This document shows positions 17,138 through 25,473 of a DNA stretch of 64,000 nt, in pieces (the first letter of the stretch is position 1; every line of letters starts with the position of its first letter). The notes under the pieces are model-generated. The model did no database searches and had not been told where the DNA came from. It saw only the letters and a program-made list of their open reading frames with translations. The stretch is taken from contig NZ_CP031357.1 in NCBI RefSeq assembly GCF_003355455.1, positions 1,838,501 to 1,902,500 on the forward strand, in the 5' to 3' direction. Position numbers and translations under genes: made by a program. The stretch is from Erythrobacter aureus (GTDB lineage Bacteria > Pseudomonadota > Alphaproteobacteria > Sphingomonadales > Sphingomonadaceae).

Positions 17138-18394
17138 ATGGCTGCGCAATCCATCCTCCAGAAGCTTGAGATTCTCGCCGACGCCGCGAAATACGATGCC
17201 TCCTGCGCGTCTTCGGGCACGGCGAAGCGCAATTCGATGGGCGGCCCAAATGGACGTGGGGGGATCGGTTCGACCGAGGGGATGGGCATTTGCCACGCCT
17301 ATGCGCCCGATGGACGCTGCATTTCATTGCTCAAAATCCTGCTGACCAACCACTGCGTGTTCGACTGCCATTACTGCGTGAACCGCAAGAGCTCGAATGT
17401 GGCTCGGGCGAGGTTCACGCCGCAGGAAGTGGTCGATCTCACACTCGCCTTCTACCGCCGCAACTATATCGAGGGGCTGTTCCTGTCCTCGGGCATCGTG
17501 AAAAGCTCGAACCATACGATGGAACAATTGGTAGAAGTTGCGCGCATCCTTCGGGAAGAGCACGATTTTCGCGGCTATATCCATTTGAAAACCATTCCCG
17601 AGGCGGATGCGGAGATGGTCCATCAGGCCGGTCTCTATGCCGACCGTGTGTCGATCAATGTCGAACTGCCGACCGACAGCGGCCTGACCCGCCTCGCGCC
17701 CGACAAGAACGCCGCGCAGATCGAAGGCGCTATGGGCAAAGTAAAGGCCGATCTCGTCGAGGCGAAGGATGCGCGGAAGCGTTTCAGGCATGCCCCCCGT
17801 TTCGCGCCCGCTGGCCAGTCGACGCAGATGATCGTCGGCGCCGATGCCGCGACCGACAGCGACATCGTCGGCAAGGCGAGCAGGCTCTACGACAGCTTCG
17901 GGCTGCGTCGGGTCTATTACAGCGCCTTCTCGCCCATTCCCGATGCCAGCGCGGTGCTGCCGCTGAAGCGCCCGCCGCTGATCCGCGAGCACCGGCTCTA
18001 CCAGTCGGACTGGCTGATGCGCTTCTATGGCTACAAGCCGGCGGATGTGATGCAGGCGACCGAGCCGGACGGAAATCTGCCGCTCGATATCGATCCCAAG
18101 CTCGCCTGGGCGCTGAAGTTTCGCGGGGCATTCCCGGTCGATGTGAACCGCGCGTCTAAAGAGCAATTGCTGCGAGTTCCCGGCCTCGGCGTGAAGGCGG
18201 TGGGCAAGATCCTCGCCAGTCGTCGCCACCGTGCGTTGCGATTGGACGATGTGGCGCGTCTCACGCTGTCGATTACCAAGGTGCGACCCTTCATCTGCAC
18301 CGTGGACTGGCGACCCGTGCTGCTGACCGACCGGGCCGATCTGCGCAGCCTGCTCGCGCCCAAGACCGAGCAGTTGGAGCTGTTTGCCGCATGA
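17138..18394 (+). CDS. SplB-like radical SAM protein, putative DNA modification/repair (UDG-linked)
   Basis: A 418-residue protein of the radical SAM family linked to uracil-DNA glycosylase (TIGR03916-like). The cluster motif CxxxCxxC is Cys73, Cys77 and Cys80 in NHCVFDCHYC. The C-terminus has a helix-hairpin-helix (RVPGLGVKAVGKILASRR), fitting DNA binding. Related spore photoproduct lyases repair thymine dimers with a radical; the substrate of this subfamily is not established. ATG 17138 is chosen because MAAQSILQKLEILADAAKYD matches the usual N-terminus; the open frame runs further upstream only as antisense to the carbonic anhydrase gene. The stop overlaps the next start (ATGA). A LexA box lies directly upstream. 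Confidence 0.9.
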   Translation: MAAQSILQKLEILADAAKYDASCASSGTAKRNSMGGPNGRGGIGSTEGMGICHAYAPDGRCISLLKILLTNHCVFDCHYCVNRKSSNVARARFTPQEVVDLTLAFYRRNYIEGLFLSSGIVKSSNHTMEQLVEVARILREEHDFRGYIHLKTIPEADAEMVHQAGLYADRVSINVELPTDSGLTRLAPDKNAAQIEGAMGKVKADLVEAKDARKRFRHAPRFAPAGQSTQMIVGADAATDSDIVGKASRLYDSFGLRRVYYSAFSPIPDASAVLPLKRPPLIREHRLYQSDWLMRFYGYKPADVMQATEPDGNLPLDIDPKLAWALKFRGAFPVDVNRASKEQLLRVPGLGVKAVGKILASRRHRALRLDDVARLTLSITKVRPFICTVDWRPVLLTDRADLRSLLAPKTEQLELFAA

Positions 18395-19869
18395 TTGCGA
18401 AGCAGAATATGGGGCTCCAGCACGTCAAGCTCAGCAGCTATTACGTGGTGCACCTGCCCGAAGCGGACGACTTCGACTTCTGGCGCGAGCGCGCTCGTGT
18501 TCTTGTCCAGTGCGAGGTGCCGCCCGACCGGATCGCCTGGGTGGAACCGGGCGGCAGCGGCGACCTGTTTGCACATGGTGACCGGAACATGCCGGTTACT
18601 CCCGCCGATGCGCGACCCGTGCGCGCAAACCGGCGTTTCGTGAGCCTTGCGAGGAATGCGATCCTCCATTCCGACCCAGAACGTTTCGCGCTGCTCTATC
18701 GTCTGCTGTGGCGGCTGCAGGCCAATCCGCGCATGATGGAGGACAAAGCCGATACCGACGTGCGGCGGGTGGAAGACCTCGCCAAGAACGTCCGCCGCGA
18801 CAGCCACAAGATGCATGCCTTTGTCCGCTTCCGCCTGGTCGAAAGCGAGGATGAGGGGTTGGGCGAGCACTATGTCGCCTGGTTCGAGCCCGAGCATCAC
18901 ATCCTGCGCGCCAATGCGGGCTTCTTCATGCGGCGTTTTTCCAACATGCGCTGGTCGATCCTGACCCCGCGCGGGAGCCTGCACTGGGACGGCAGCAGCA
19001 TGTCCGAAGGCCCGCCTGCGCAGCGCAGCGATGCGCCGGGCGGCGATCCGATGGAGGACCTCTGGCGCAGCTATTACGCTGCGATCTTCAATCCCGCGCG
19101 GCTGAAAGTGGGCGCGATGCTGAAGGAGATGCCGAAGAAATACTGGAAGAACATGCCCGAAGCTGCTCTAATCCCTGAGCTTATCGCGGGCGCGCAGAAT
19201 CGCGAGGCGGCGATGGTGGCGAAGGGCAAATCGGTTTTCTCCGGCGAATTCGAGAAGCGGCCCGACACGCTCGAGGCGATCGACAAGGCGATTCATGCCT
19301 GCCGCAAATGCCCGATCGGCGCGCTCGACAATCATGCGGTGATGGGCGAGGGGCCGCGCGATGCGGCGCTGATGATTGTCGGCGAGCAGCCGGGCGACCA
19401 TGAGGACCAAGCGGGCCGTCCCTTCGTCGGGCCTGCCGGAAAGTTGCTCGATCAGCATCTTGATCGGGCCGGAATCGACCGCCGTTCGGCCTATGTGACG
19501 AATGCGGTGAAGCACTTCAAATATGTCCCCAAGATCGTTCGGGGCGGCAAACGGCGTCTGCACCAAAATCCGCAAGCGAAAGAGATCGACACCTGCCGCT
19601 GGTGGATCGAAGCGGAGCGCGCGATCGTGCAGCCGAAACTGGTGCTCGCCATGGGCGCCAGCGCGGCGCGCGGGCTGCTCGGCAGGACGGTGAGCATTTC
19701 GAAAGTGCGCGGGGTTCCGATCCCGCTGGAGGACGGCAGCGAGCTGTGGGTCACGGCGCACCCCTCCTACCTTCTACGCCTTGACGGCCCTGCGCGCGAG
19801 GAACAGGCGCGGTTGTTCGACGCCGACCTCGCGGCGGTGAAGGCAAGGTTGGGGGAGGTGGCAGGGTGA
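18391..19869 (+). CDS. udgX: DUF4130-UdgX fusion, uracil-DNA glycosylase superfamily
   Basis: A 492-residue two-domain protein. Residues about 10-240 match the DUF4130/TIGR03915 domain that pairs with the SplB-like radical SAM protein. Residues about 275-485 are a UdgX-type glycosylase: GEQPGDHEDQAGRPFVGPAG motif, Fe-S cysteines including CRKCPIGA, and the diagnostic loop KRRLH (Lys387-His391). In mycobacterial UdgX the His of this loop bonds covalently to the abasic site after uracil removal, so suicide-type capture is expected here by homology. It is coupled to the upstream gene by a 4-base overlap, and dnaE2 starts one base after its stop. Confidence 0.93.
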   Translation: MIAKQNMGLQHVKLSSYYVVHLPEADDFDFWRERARVLVQCEVPPDRIAWVEPGGSGDLFAHGDRNMPVTPADARPVRANRRFVSLARNAILHSDPERFALLYRLLWRLQANPRMMEDKADTDVRRVEDLAKNVRRDSHKMHAFVRFRLVESEDEGLGEHYVAWFEPEHHILRANAGFFMRRFSNMRWSILTPRGSLHWDGSSMSEGPPAQRSDAPGGDPMEDLWRSYYAAIFNPARLKVGAMLKEMPKKYWKNMPEAALIPELIAGAQNREAAMVAKGKSVFSGEFEKRPDTLEAIDKAIHACRKCPIGALDNHAVMGEGPRDAALMIVGEQPGDHEDQAGRPFVGPAGKLLDQHLDRAGIDRRSAYVTNAVKHFKYVPKIVRGGKRRLHQNPQAKEIDTCRWWIEAERAIVQPKLVLAMGASAARGLLGRTVSISKVRGVPIPLEDGSELWVTAHPSYLLRLDGPAREEQARLFDADLAAVKARLGEVAG

Positions 19870-19870
19870 G

Positions 19871-22800
19871 ATGCCCGACAACGACCTCCAGATTCCCAAG
19901 CGGACGATCGAACTCGATCCGGAAAGCATAGACGCGCCGCCGCGCAGCGCCTTCGTGGAACTCGGCGTTGCCTCCTGCTTCAGCTTCCTGCGCGGGGCGA
20001 GCGATGCGGTGGATCTCGTAATGCAGGCCCGCGCGCTCGGCTATGATGCCATCGGGATTGCCGATGCCAACACAATGGCCGGCGTCGTGCGCATCCATAC
20101 CGAGGCGAAAACGCTTAAGTTGAAGCCGCTTATCGGCTGTAGGATAGAGATCGTCGAAGGGTTGGCCTTCCTCGCCTATCCGATCGACCGGGCGGCATAT
20201 GGGCGGCTGTGCAGGCTCATCAGCGCAGGGCGCATGCAGACACTCGACGGAGAGTGGCAGGAGAAAGGGGCGTGCGACATCAGCCTCGCCATGCTCGCCG
20301 CACATGCCGGGGGTGTGCAACTGATCCTCCTGCCGCCGCGCGACCTGGGCACGAAGTTTGCGATTGAGGTCGAGAGCAACATAGTCCCTTTTCGTCACCC
20401 CGGACTTGATCCGGGGTCCCGCTCTTCTTCGAGCGCGACACCGGAAAAAGCGGGACCCCGGCTCGGGGGCCGGGGTGACGTTGAGAAGGTGGAGATGGAA
20501 GGCACCCTCTCCGAAATCCTCCCCAACCTCGCAGCCCAGCTCCCCACGCTCCGCCACATCGCCGCAAGCTATCTCTACACCGGCGACGACGTTGCGCGGA
20601 TCGAGCGGCTCGATGCGCTGGCGAAGGCGAACGGCCTCTCCATCCTCGCCACCAACGACGTGCATTATGCGACGCCCGACAAGCGGCCGCTGCAGGACGT
20701 GATGACCGCGATCCGGCACAAGACCACGGTGGCGCATGCCGGGCACCTGCTCCACGGCAATGCTGAGCGCTATCTCAAGCCGCCCGAGGTGATGGTGAAG
20801 CTGTTCGAACGCTGGCCGCACGCCATCGCCGCTGCGCGCGCGGTGGCCGATGCCTGCGACTTCAGCCTGGACGAGCTGCAATATGAATATCCGGAGGAAA
20901 TCTACCCCGACGGCCAGACTCCGCAGCAATTCCTCGAGAGCGAGACCTGGAAAGGCACGCAATGGCGTTATCCCGGTGGTCTGCCCGACAGTGTGCGCGC
21001 CACGCTGGAGCGCGAGCTGGCGCTGATCGGCAAGCTTGAGCTGGCGCGCTACTTCCTCACCATCAAGAACATCGTCGATTACGCACGCGGGGTCGATCCG
21101 CCGATCCTGTGCCAGGGGCGCGGCAGCGCGGCCAATTCGGCCGTGTGCTACTGTCTCGGCATCACCAGCGTCGACCCGGCCAAGCATGCGCTGCTGTTCG
21201 ACCGCTTCATCTCCGAAGAGCGCAAGGAGCCGCCCGATATCGACGTCGATTTCGAGCATGAGCGGCGCGAGGAGGTGATCCAGTACATCTATCGCAGATA
21301 CGGCCGCCACCGCGCCGGGCTATGCGCCACCGTGATCCACTATCGCCCGCGCATGGCGATCCGCGAGGTAGGCAAGGCGATGGGCCTGACCGAGGATGTC
21401 ACCGCCGCGCTGGCCAAGACCGTCTGGGGCTGGTGGGGGCGTGAGATCAGCGACAAACATGCTGCCGAGACGGGCATGGACGTGCGCGATCCACACTTGC
21501 GACGTGTGCTCAAGCTGACCGAGCAAATGATCGGTATGCCGCGCCATTTATCGCAACATGTCGGCGGTTTCATCCTCACCGAAGGCGCGCTGACCGAGAC
21601 CGTGCCGATCGGCAATGGCGCCATGCCCGAGCGCAGCTTCATCGAATGGGACAAGGACGATATCGAAGCGCTGGGCATCCTCAAGGTCGATGTTCTGGCG
21701 CTTGGCATGCTGACCTGCATCCGCAAGTGCCTCGACCTGCTTGAAGATCATCACAATCGCCCGCTGACGCTGGCCAGCGTCCCGCGCGAGGACCCGGAAA
21801 CCTATGCCATGCTGCGCAAGGGCGATTCGCTCGGCGTGTTCCAGGTCGAAAGCCGGGCGCAGATGAACATGCTGCCGCGCCTGCGCCCGCGTGAATTCTA
21901 CGATCTGGTGATCCAGGTTGCCATCGTGCGCCCGGGGCCGATCCAGGGTGATATGGTGCATCCCTATCTCAAACGCAGGCGCGGAGCGGAACAGGTGGCC
22001 ATTCCCGCGCCATCGCCCGAGCATGGCCCGCCCGACGAACTGTCCAGCATCCTCGAGCGGACGCTGGGTGTGCCGATCTTCCAGGAGCAGGCGATGAAGA
22101 TCGCGCTCGATGCGGCGAAGTTCTCCTCGCTCGAGGCGAACCGGCTGCGCAAGGCCATGGCGACCTTCCGCAGCCGCGGCATGGTCGACGAGTTGCAGGA
22201 CATGATGGTCGAGCGCATGGTCCACCGGGGCTACGATCGCGACTTCGCGCAGCGCTGTTTCAACCAGATTCGCGGCTTCGGCGAATACGGCTTTCCCGAG
22301 AGCCACGCGGCGAGCTTCGCGCATCTCGTTTATGTGTCGAGCTGGCTCAAATGCCATTTCCCAGCCGCCTTCGCCTGCGCGCTGCTCAATTCGCAGCCGA
22401 TGGGCTTCTACGCTCCGGCGCAGATCGTGCGCGATGCGCGAGAGCATGGCGTCACGGTGCTGCCTGCCGACGTCAATGGGTCGCAGTGGGACTGCACGCT
22501 GGAGGAATTACAACCGTCGAACACCCACCCCAACCCCTCCCTCAAGGGAGGGGTAGCGGAGCTTGGCGAGCCAGAGACGAGCCATAGCGAAGCGGGGTGG
22601 GTTCACAACGGTAGTGGGGAAGATAAAAGCCGCCTCGGCACCCAAATCGCCCTGCGCCTGGGCCTCGGACAGATCGACGGGCTGCCGGAAGCCGTGGCGG
22701 CACGGCTGATTGCCGAGCGCGAGGAACGGGGGCATTACGGCGACGTCATGGCGCTGCGGGACCGTGCCCGTCTCGCCCCGGCGCATATCGAGCGGCTCGC

Positions 22801-23569
22801 GAGCGCGGACTGCTTCGGGTCGCTACAGATGTCGCGCCGTCAGGCCCTGTGGGATGCGAGGAGCATCGTCGGCGGTCCGGATCTGCCGCTGTTCGCCGCA
22901 GCGGCGACGCGCGACGAAGGCGGCGAGGTTTCACCCACGCAGCTTCCGCAGATGCCATTGAGCGAGGAGGTCGTAGCGGATTACCAGACCACGCGCCTCA
23001 GCCTGAAAGCGCATCCGATGGCCTTTCTGCGTGCCAGCCTTGCCGAACGCGGCTTCGTGCGCGCTTGCGATCTGCGCAGTCGCAAATTCCGCTCCATGGT
23101 CCATGTCTCGGGCGTGGTACTGATCCGTCAGCGGCCAGGATCGGCGAAGGGCGTGTGCTTCATCACGCTGGAGGACGAGACCGGGGTCATCAACCTGGTC
23201 GTTTGGCCGGATCTCAAGGAAAAACAGCGCCGTGTCGTAATGGGGTCGCGCCTGATGGAAGTGCGCGGGCGGGTGGAATATGACGATGAAGTCATACACG
23301 TGATAGCGCATCATATGGAGGATGCGACGCACCAGCTATATCGCCTGTCGGATGATATGCTGGATGCACCTGTCGCGCGCGCCGATCACGTCACATCGCC
23401 CTTGCCCGACAAGTTCAATCCGCGCGACAACCTCAGGGAAGGGAGGGACGATCCCTACCGGCCTGTCGAACCATGGCAGGAACCTGCACCGGGCAATCGC
23501 GAATGCGGGTGGCATGGCGGGCACCCGCGCGATGTACGGATCATTCCCCCGAGCCGTGACTTTCATTAG
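19871..23569 (+). CDS. dnaE2: DnaE2, error-prone DNA polymerase III alpha subunit
   Basis: A 1232-residue translesion polymerase, longer than the usual 1030-1090. It has a PHP domain at the start (FVELGVASCFSFLRGAS), catalytic aspartates in PPDIDVDFEHERREE (Asp456, Asp458, Asp460), the SHAASFAHLVYVSSWLKCHFP block, a helix-hairpin-helix (GLGQIDGLPEAVA), an OB-fold and the typical ending PPSRDFH. The extra length is largely explained by two palindromic repeat insertions read in frame, at residues about 175-204 and 885-911. Neither touches the catalytic motifs. It works with ImuA/ImuB and is third in the LexA-controlled operon. Whether the insertions reduce activity is unknown. Confidence 0.95.
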   Translation: MPDNDLQIPKRTIELDPESIDAPPRSAFVELGVASCFSFLRGASDAVDLVMQARALGYDAIGIADANTMAGVVRIHTEAKTLKLKPLIGCRIEIVEGLAFLAYPIDRAAYGRLCRLISAGRMQTLDGEWQEKGACDISLAMLAAHAGGVQLILLPPRDLGTKFAIEVESNIVPFRHPGLDPGSRSSSSATPEKAGPRLGGRGDVEKVEMEGTLSEILPNLAAQLPTLRHIAASYLYTGDDVARIERLDALAKANGLSILATNDVHYATPDKRPLQDVMTAIRHKTTVAHAGHLLHGNAERYLKPPEVMVKLFERWPHAIAAARAVADACDFSLDELQYEYPEEIYPDGQTPQQFLESETWKGTQWRYPGGLPDSVRATLERELALIGKLELARYFLTIKNIVDYARGVDPPILCQGRGSAANSAVCYCLGITSVDPAKHALLFDRFISEERKEPPDIDVDFEHERREEVIQYIYRRYGRHRAGLCATVIHYRPRMAIREVGKAMGLTEDVTAALAKTVWGWWGREISDKHAAETGMDVRDPHLRRVLKLTEQMIGMPRHLSQHVGGFILTEGALTETVPIGNGAMPERSFIEWDKDDIEALGILKVDVLALGMLTCIRKCLDLLEDHHNRPLTLASVPREDPETYAMLRKGDSLGVFQVESRAQMNMLPRLRPREFYDLVIQVAIVRPGPIQGDMVHPYLKRRRGAEQVAIPAPSPEHGPPDELSSILERTLGVPIFQEQAMKIALDAAKFSSLEANRLRKAMATFRSRGMVDELQDMMVERMVHRGYDRDFAQRCFNQIRGFGEYGFPESHAASFAHLVYVSSWLKCHFPAAFACALLNSQPMGFYAPAQIVRDAREHGVTVLPADVNGSQWDCTLEELQPSNTHPNPSLKGGVAELGEPETSHSEAGWVHNGSGEDKSRLGTQIALRLGLGQIDGLPEAVAARLIAEREERGHYGDVMALRDRARLAPAHIERLASADCFGSLQMSRRQALWDARSIVGGPDLPLFAAAATRDEGGEVSPTQLPQMPLSEEVVADYQTTRLSLKAHPMAFLRASLAERGFVRACDLRSRKFRSMVHVSGVVLIRQRPGSAKGVCFITLEDETGVINLVVWPDLKEKQRRVVMGSRLMEVRGRVEYDDEVIHVIAHHMEDATHQLYRLSDDMLDAPVARADHVTSPLPDKFNPRDNLREGRDDPYRPVEPWQEPAPGNRECGWHGGHPRDVRIIPPSRDFH
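20393..20480. repeat. palindromic repeat inserted in frame in dnaE2 (PHP region)
   Basis: An 88-bp inverted repeat. The left arm begins CGTCACCCCGGACTTGATCC and the right arm ends CGGGGTGACG; the arms are complementary over about 30 bases with a few mismatches, around an 25-base centre. It encodes the peptide RHPGLDPGSR on the plus strand, a well-known trace of small palindromic elements in alphaproteobacterial genomes. It interrupts the segment between LLPPRDLG and TLSEILPNLA, normally short in DnaE2. Confidence 0.88.
22524..22601. repeat. second palindromic repeat inserted in frame in dnaE2
   Basis: A 78-bp element. The outer arms are CCCACCCC and GGGGTGGG. The first half holds an inner hairpin CCCCTCCC-TCAA-GGGAGGGG. 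It encodes HPNPSLKGG on the plus strand and SLEGGVGVG on the minus strand, the mark of a second repeat family seen in sphingomonads. It lies between DCTLEEL and ALRLGLGQIDG, just before the helix-hairpin-helix region of DnaE2. Confidence 0.85.
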
Positions 23570-23692
23570 GACGCGCCCGATGATCGATAGCGAAACGCCT
23601 GCCTTCCCGATGAACTGCGCCGCGGCCTGCAAAAGGGGCGGGCACAATGCTGGAGCTGCCAGTCCCGAAATTTCGGTGTTCGCATTTCTGCA

Positions 23693-24436
23693 ATGACACG
23701 GCAGAAATCTGTGAAGCCGAGGCTATCGCGCCGCATCGGCAATTTCACCGGCGACAGGCGAGCGCTGCTGCTGCTCGTCACAATCGGCCTGCTATTGGCG
23801 GGGCGGGCGTGGCTGGCCGACCATCCCGAACACAATCCATGGGCACCGCTCGACCTGCGCGATCCGGTGGGCTGGGCAACCGAGACAAAGCTGCTCGCCC
23901 TGCGCGACGACGTGGCCGAATGCCGCGCCGTACTCGACCGCAGCGGAATCGCGCATGACGTGCTCGAACCGGCGGGCGAGGGAGCCTGCCGACGCGAAGA
24001 CCGCATCAGGCTGAACAGCCTTCCTCTCTCGCCGCGAACCCCGCCTGTGACCTGCCCTGCATCGATTGCTCTGCTCTTGTGGGAACGAGACGTTTTGAAT
24101 CCCTTGGCCGTGGACATTTTCGGATCGAAAATCTCCCGGATAGAGCATCTTGGAGCCTATTCCTGCCGTCGACTCTATGGCCGTGACACCGGTCCGTGGA
24201 GCGAGCATGCGAGTGCCAACGCCATCGACATCGCCGGGTTTGTTCTCGATAATGGTACGCGCATCAATGTGCTGCGGGACTGGCCGGGCGAGAGTGAGAA
24301 GGCGCGTTTTCTCCGTGTCGTGAGAGACGGCGCTTGCGAAAGCTTCGCAACGGTGCTGTCGCCAGACTACAATGCCGCGCATGCCGATCACTTCCACCTC
24401 GACATGAGCCCGCGCTGGCGGCGTGTCTGCCGCTAA
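23693..24436 (+). CDS. extensin-like C-terminal domain protein
   Basis: A 247-residue protein with one N-terminal membrane anchor (residues about 25-42) and a periplasmic domain of the extensin-like family (Pfam PF06904). The family has a LAS/VanY-like zinc peptidase fold. Likely metal residues are in SEHASANAIDIAGF and HADHFHLD. Cysteines in the domain (ECRAVL, GACRRE, VTCP, YSCRRLYG) may form disulfides. A role in peptidoglycan trimming is plausible but unproven. Its last 4 bases overlap the end of the convergent META-like gene. Confidence 0.87.
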   Translation: MTRQKSVKPRLSRRIGNFTGDRRALLLLVTIGLLLAGRAWLADHPEHNPWAPLDLRDPVGWATETKLLALRDDVAECRAVLDRSGIAHDVLEPAGEGACRREDRIRLNSLPLSPRTPPVTCPASIALLLWERDVLNPLAVDIFGSKISRIEHLGAYSCRRLYGRDTGPWSEHASANAIDIAGFVLDNGTRINVLRDWPGESEKARFLRVVRDGACESFATVLSPDYNAAHADHFHLDMSPRWRRVCR

Positions 24437-25410
24437 CGCGGCGAGGCGCAATCGACCTCTTTCGTTTCCGAATGATCCCCGGACTGCTCGATCGTCCGGC
24501 AGGGAGCACGGGAAAGGACCAGCCCGATCCGATCGGTCGACAGGAGAATCTCTTCCTTCCCGGCCCATTCGATCATCGGGCTGGCATGCAGGACACTCAT
24601 GGCATCCCACTGGGTCGGCATATCGCCCGAACCGCGCTGCGGTTCGGAAAGCTCCGCGCAGGAGGCTGGGCTGGCGGGAATTGCCGGGCCGGACGTTTTC
24701 AGCAGCCGACCTTCTTCCGTGTAGCGATAGCCGAAATCATATTGCGGACAGCGTGTGTAACTGGCCGTCGTATCGGTAAGGATAACGCGACCCGGCACAT
24801 CGGTCAGGCCGATACCCGCATGGCCATTGCCTTCCATATAGCGCGTCACGCCGATCAGCCGCCATTCGCCTGCGAGTTCTTCCGGGCGAGGGAGGAAGTC
24901 GAGCCGCCGCTCGTCGGGGCGCTGGAGCAGCAGTTCCTTTCCGTCTGCGCGAAGCAGTATCTTGCCGTCCGCCAGGCGTTCGACGCTCGGCGATTTTCCG
25001 AAGAAAGAGAACAGGGCTGTGTCACGCGCCTCGCGAACCGCGCCGCACCCCATTTCGGTCTGAAACGCGGCGCCGGGTTCGGGCCGAAACCGGCCATCGA
25101 CGACGAAACCCGCTGCGCCGGAATAATTACACTCGATCCGCAACGCGACACCGCGATCGGTGAAATCGGCAAAGGCGACCCGCGTCGGTCCGTTCAAGCG
25201 GGCAGGCTGGTAGCCATCGAAGCGTACGATATCCCATTTGCCCTCGATTTCCCGGCTGTCGGTGACCGGAGCAGTTGCCGGAGCCGCGCTACCCTCTGCG
25301 GCGGGCAGATCGCCTTCTTCGGCTTCCCCCTTTTGGACCGCCGGGATGCAAGCGAAGACCAGGGCCGTGGAACAACAGGCCAGCAAGGCGGCAATGGGTC
25401 TTTCCAGCAT
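24433..25410 (-). CDS. META/HslJ-like lipoprotein
   Basis: A 325-residue protein with a lipoprotein signal (ALVFAC), then an acidic/Ala-rich linker to residue about 50. Two related domains follow: EIEGKWDIVRFDGYQP with GRFRPEPGAAFQTEMGCG, and ELAGEWRLIGV with a later TASYTRCPQYDF block. These resemble the META domain of HslJ-type outer-membrane or stress proteins. The function is unknown. ATG 25410 is preferred over ATG 25416 because the GGGAG ribosome site has better spacing to it. It lies 63 bases downstream of nothing co-directional except as the possible last gene after phoB. Confidence 0.7.
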   Translation of the reverse strand: MLERPIAALLACCSTALVFACIPAVQKGEAEEGDLPAAEGSAAPATAPVTDSREIEGKWDIVRFDGYQPARLNGPTRVAFADFTDRGVALRIECNYSGAAGFVVDGRFRPEPGAAFQTEMGCGAVREARDTALFSFFGKSPSVERLADGKILLRADGKELLLQRPDERRLDFLPRPEELAGEWRLIGVTRYMEGNGHAGIGLTDVPGRVILTDTTASYTRCPQYDFGYRYTEEGRLLKTSGPAIPASPASCAELSEPQRGSGDMPTQWDAMSVLHASPMIEWAGKEEILLSTDRIGLVLSRAPCRTIEQSGDHSETKEVDCASPR

Positions 25411-25473
25411 TGGCATTCTCCCAAGAGGAAGAACGCTAGCGTGACGTGTCTGTTTCCTGGCTGAACGGCCGGA

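Noticed and set aside
22524..22601. The odd peptide in DnaE2 could be a frameshift or a fusion of two genes.
   Set aside because: Family sequence continues in the same frame on both sides; only a repeat is inserted.
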